The position numbers and the translations under genes were made by a program. A stretch of 64,000 bases of DNA from JASSUD01 sp031963415 (lineage in GTDB: Bacteria > Pseudomonadota > Gammaproteobacteria > Burkholderiales > Burkholderiaceae), in assembly GCA_031963415.1 (NCBI GenBank), contig JASSUI010000001.1:2480001-2544000 (forward strand), read 5' to 3'. Under the pieces are notes generated by a model. The model made no database searches and was not told the origin of the DNA. It was given only the letters and a program-made list of their open reading frames with translations. The stretch's first letter is position 1; every line of letters begins with the position of its first letter. Below, piece by piece: positions 62,864 through 64,000 of this stretch.

Positions 62864-64000
62864 ATGGTTGAATTAGAAGTAGACGGCAAAAAAATTCAAG
62901 TGCCTGAAGGCACAATGGTGATTCAAGCTGCACAGCAGCTCAACACCTATATTCCGCATTTTTGCTATCACAAAAAATTGACCATTGCGGCTAACTGCCG
63001 GATGTGTCTGGTTGAGGTGGAGAAAATGCCGAAGGCCGTGCCTGCCTGCGCGACTCCCGTCTCAAATGGCATGGTCGTAAGAACGCGCTCTGAAAAGGCA
63101 CTCAAAGCCCAGCAAGCAGTGATGGAATTTCTATTGATTAACCATCCACTTGACTGTCCTATTTGCGACCAAGGTGGTGAGTGTCAATTGCAAGATTTGG
63201 CCGTAGGTTATGGCAAATCACAGTCACGTTATCAAGAAGAAAAGCGGGTGGTATTCCATAAGCAACTTGGGCCATTGATCTCAGCAGAAGAGATGTCACG
63301 CTGTATTCATTGCACCCGTTGCGTGCGCTTTGGGCAGGAAATTGCCGGTGTGATGGAGCTGGGGATGCTTGGGCGTGGCGAGCACTCAGAAATTACCTCT
63401 TTTCTTGGACACTCAGTTGATTCTGAACTATCGGGCAATATGATTGATTTATGCCCAGTCGGTGCGCTGACCTCCAAGCCATTCCGTTATAGCGCCCGCA
63501 ATTGGGAGCTCACCCGCTACAAGTCAATTAGCCCACATGACAGTGTGGGAGCCAATCTCATCGTGCAAGTCAAACAGCATCGCGTAATGCGCGTATTGCC
63601 TCTTGAAAATGAAGCAATCAACGAATGCTGGCTGTCAGATAAAGACCGTTTTTCATACGAAGGTTTGAATAGTGAAGAGCGTTTAACCCAACCCATGGTT
63701 AAGCAAGCAGACGCTTGGCATAAGCTCGGTTGGCAAGACGCGCTGTCGATTTTGGTTGAGCAGTTAGATGCACTTAAACGTGAGCATGGACCAGATTCAA
63801 TAGCTATTTTGGCAAGCCCTCACAGTACGCTTGAAGAGTTATTTTTACTTAAGCAGCTAAGCACCCAGCTAGGCATCGCTAACGTTGACTTCCGGCTGCG
63901 TCAAACCGACTTTCGGGCTTCCCTACAAGGTTCACCATGGCTGGGTATGCCTATTCCCGAGTTAGCTAACCTAGATAGTGCGCTTGTCATCGGTTCTTTC
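62864..64000 (+). CDS. nuoG: NADH dehydrogenase I subunit G, N-terminal part
   Basis: First 379 codons; runs off the right edge. 2Fe-2S N-terminal domain (IPHFCYHKKLTIAANCRMC), His-Cys cluster (HPLDCPICDQGGECQLQD), 4Fe-4S (CIHCTRCVRF, NMIDLCPVGAL), then the start of the molybdopterin-like domain. All cluster ligands seen are present. ATG 62864 gives MVELEVDGKK, the expected start. Confidence 0.96.
   Translation, partial: MVELEVDGKKIQVPEGTMVIQAAQQLNTYIPHFCYHKKLTIAANCRMCLVEVEKMPKAVPACATPVSNGMVVRTRSEKALKAQQAVMEFLLINHPLDCPICDQGGECQLQDLAVGYGKSQSRYQEEKRVVFHKQLGPLISAEEMSRCIHCTRCVRFGQEIAGVMELGMLGRGEHSEITSFLGHSVDSELSGNMIDLCPVGALTSKPFRYSARNWELTRYKSISPHDSVGANLIVQVKQHRVMRVLPLENEAINECWLSDKDRFSYEGLNSEERLTQPMVKQADAWHKLGWQDALSILVEQLDALKREHGPDSIAILASPHSTLEELFLLKQLSTQLGIANVDFRLRQTDFRASLQGSPWLGMPIPELANLDSALVIGSF

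Overview
The window looks like a piece of a betaproteobacterial (Burkholderiaceae) chromosome. Core gene order matches Burkholderia relatives: rpsF-priB-rpsR-rplI-dnaB, amgK-murU next to lptD-surA-pdxA-rsmA, gmhB-plsC, murI/bfr/bfd/tonB/exbB and the nuoA-G block. Several core genes are trimmed or missing a partner (SurA lacks one parvulin domain, no exbD beside tonB-exbB), gaps are filled with palindromic repeats and gene relics, and there are effector-like genes (a protein with a nuclear-localisation-like motif and a degenerate J-domain, a large NACHT/HEAT protein, a secreted PLD nuclease). Together these suggest a host-associated, reduced Burkholderiaceae such as the endofungal Mycoavidus/Glomeribacter lineage. 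That placement is inference.
Left part (1-5.1 kb): helical membrane proteins of one apparent family, an Rpn-type PD-(D/E)XK nuclease gene, and two 122-nt repeats that I read as C4-type antisense RNAs. The first repeat lies directly upstream of a translationally coupled gene pair and is complementary to that pair's leader and Shine-Dalgarno region, as phage P1 c4 is to icd-ant.
5.3-22.4 kb: a P2-like contractile-tail island in the order V-W-J-I-H-G-(DUF7338)-FI-FII-E/E'-T-U-D, with the programmed -1 frameshift of E/E' kept. A repressor, an Ogr-like activator, a primase-helicase, an AlpA-like regulator and a tyrosine integrase follow, ending at a tRNA-Asn gene. No capsid, portal, terminase or lysis gene is visible, and gpX, R and S are absent. 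It is either a headless relic or a domesticated tail device.
22.4-48 kb: mostly housekeeping. Ferredoxin, cold-shock protein, ribosomal proteins and DnaB, phosphate transport, ubiquinone hydroxylase, PepP, muramate recycling (MurU/AmgK), LPS export and outer-membrane chaperones, PdxA, RsmA, acyltransferase, GmhB, TonB/ExbB, Bfd, MurI and Bfr.
48-57.5 kb: an accessory stretch behind tRNA-Ser with a truncated resolvase, the NACHT protein, a permease relic, a third membrane/coiled-coil protein, the PLD nuclease, a phage-like HTH regulator and a small membrane protein.
57.6-64 kb: the NADH dehydrogenase I operon nuoA-nuoG (nuoG runs off the edge), whose intergenic gaps are swollen by imperfect palindromic elements.
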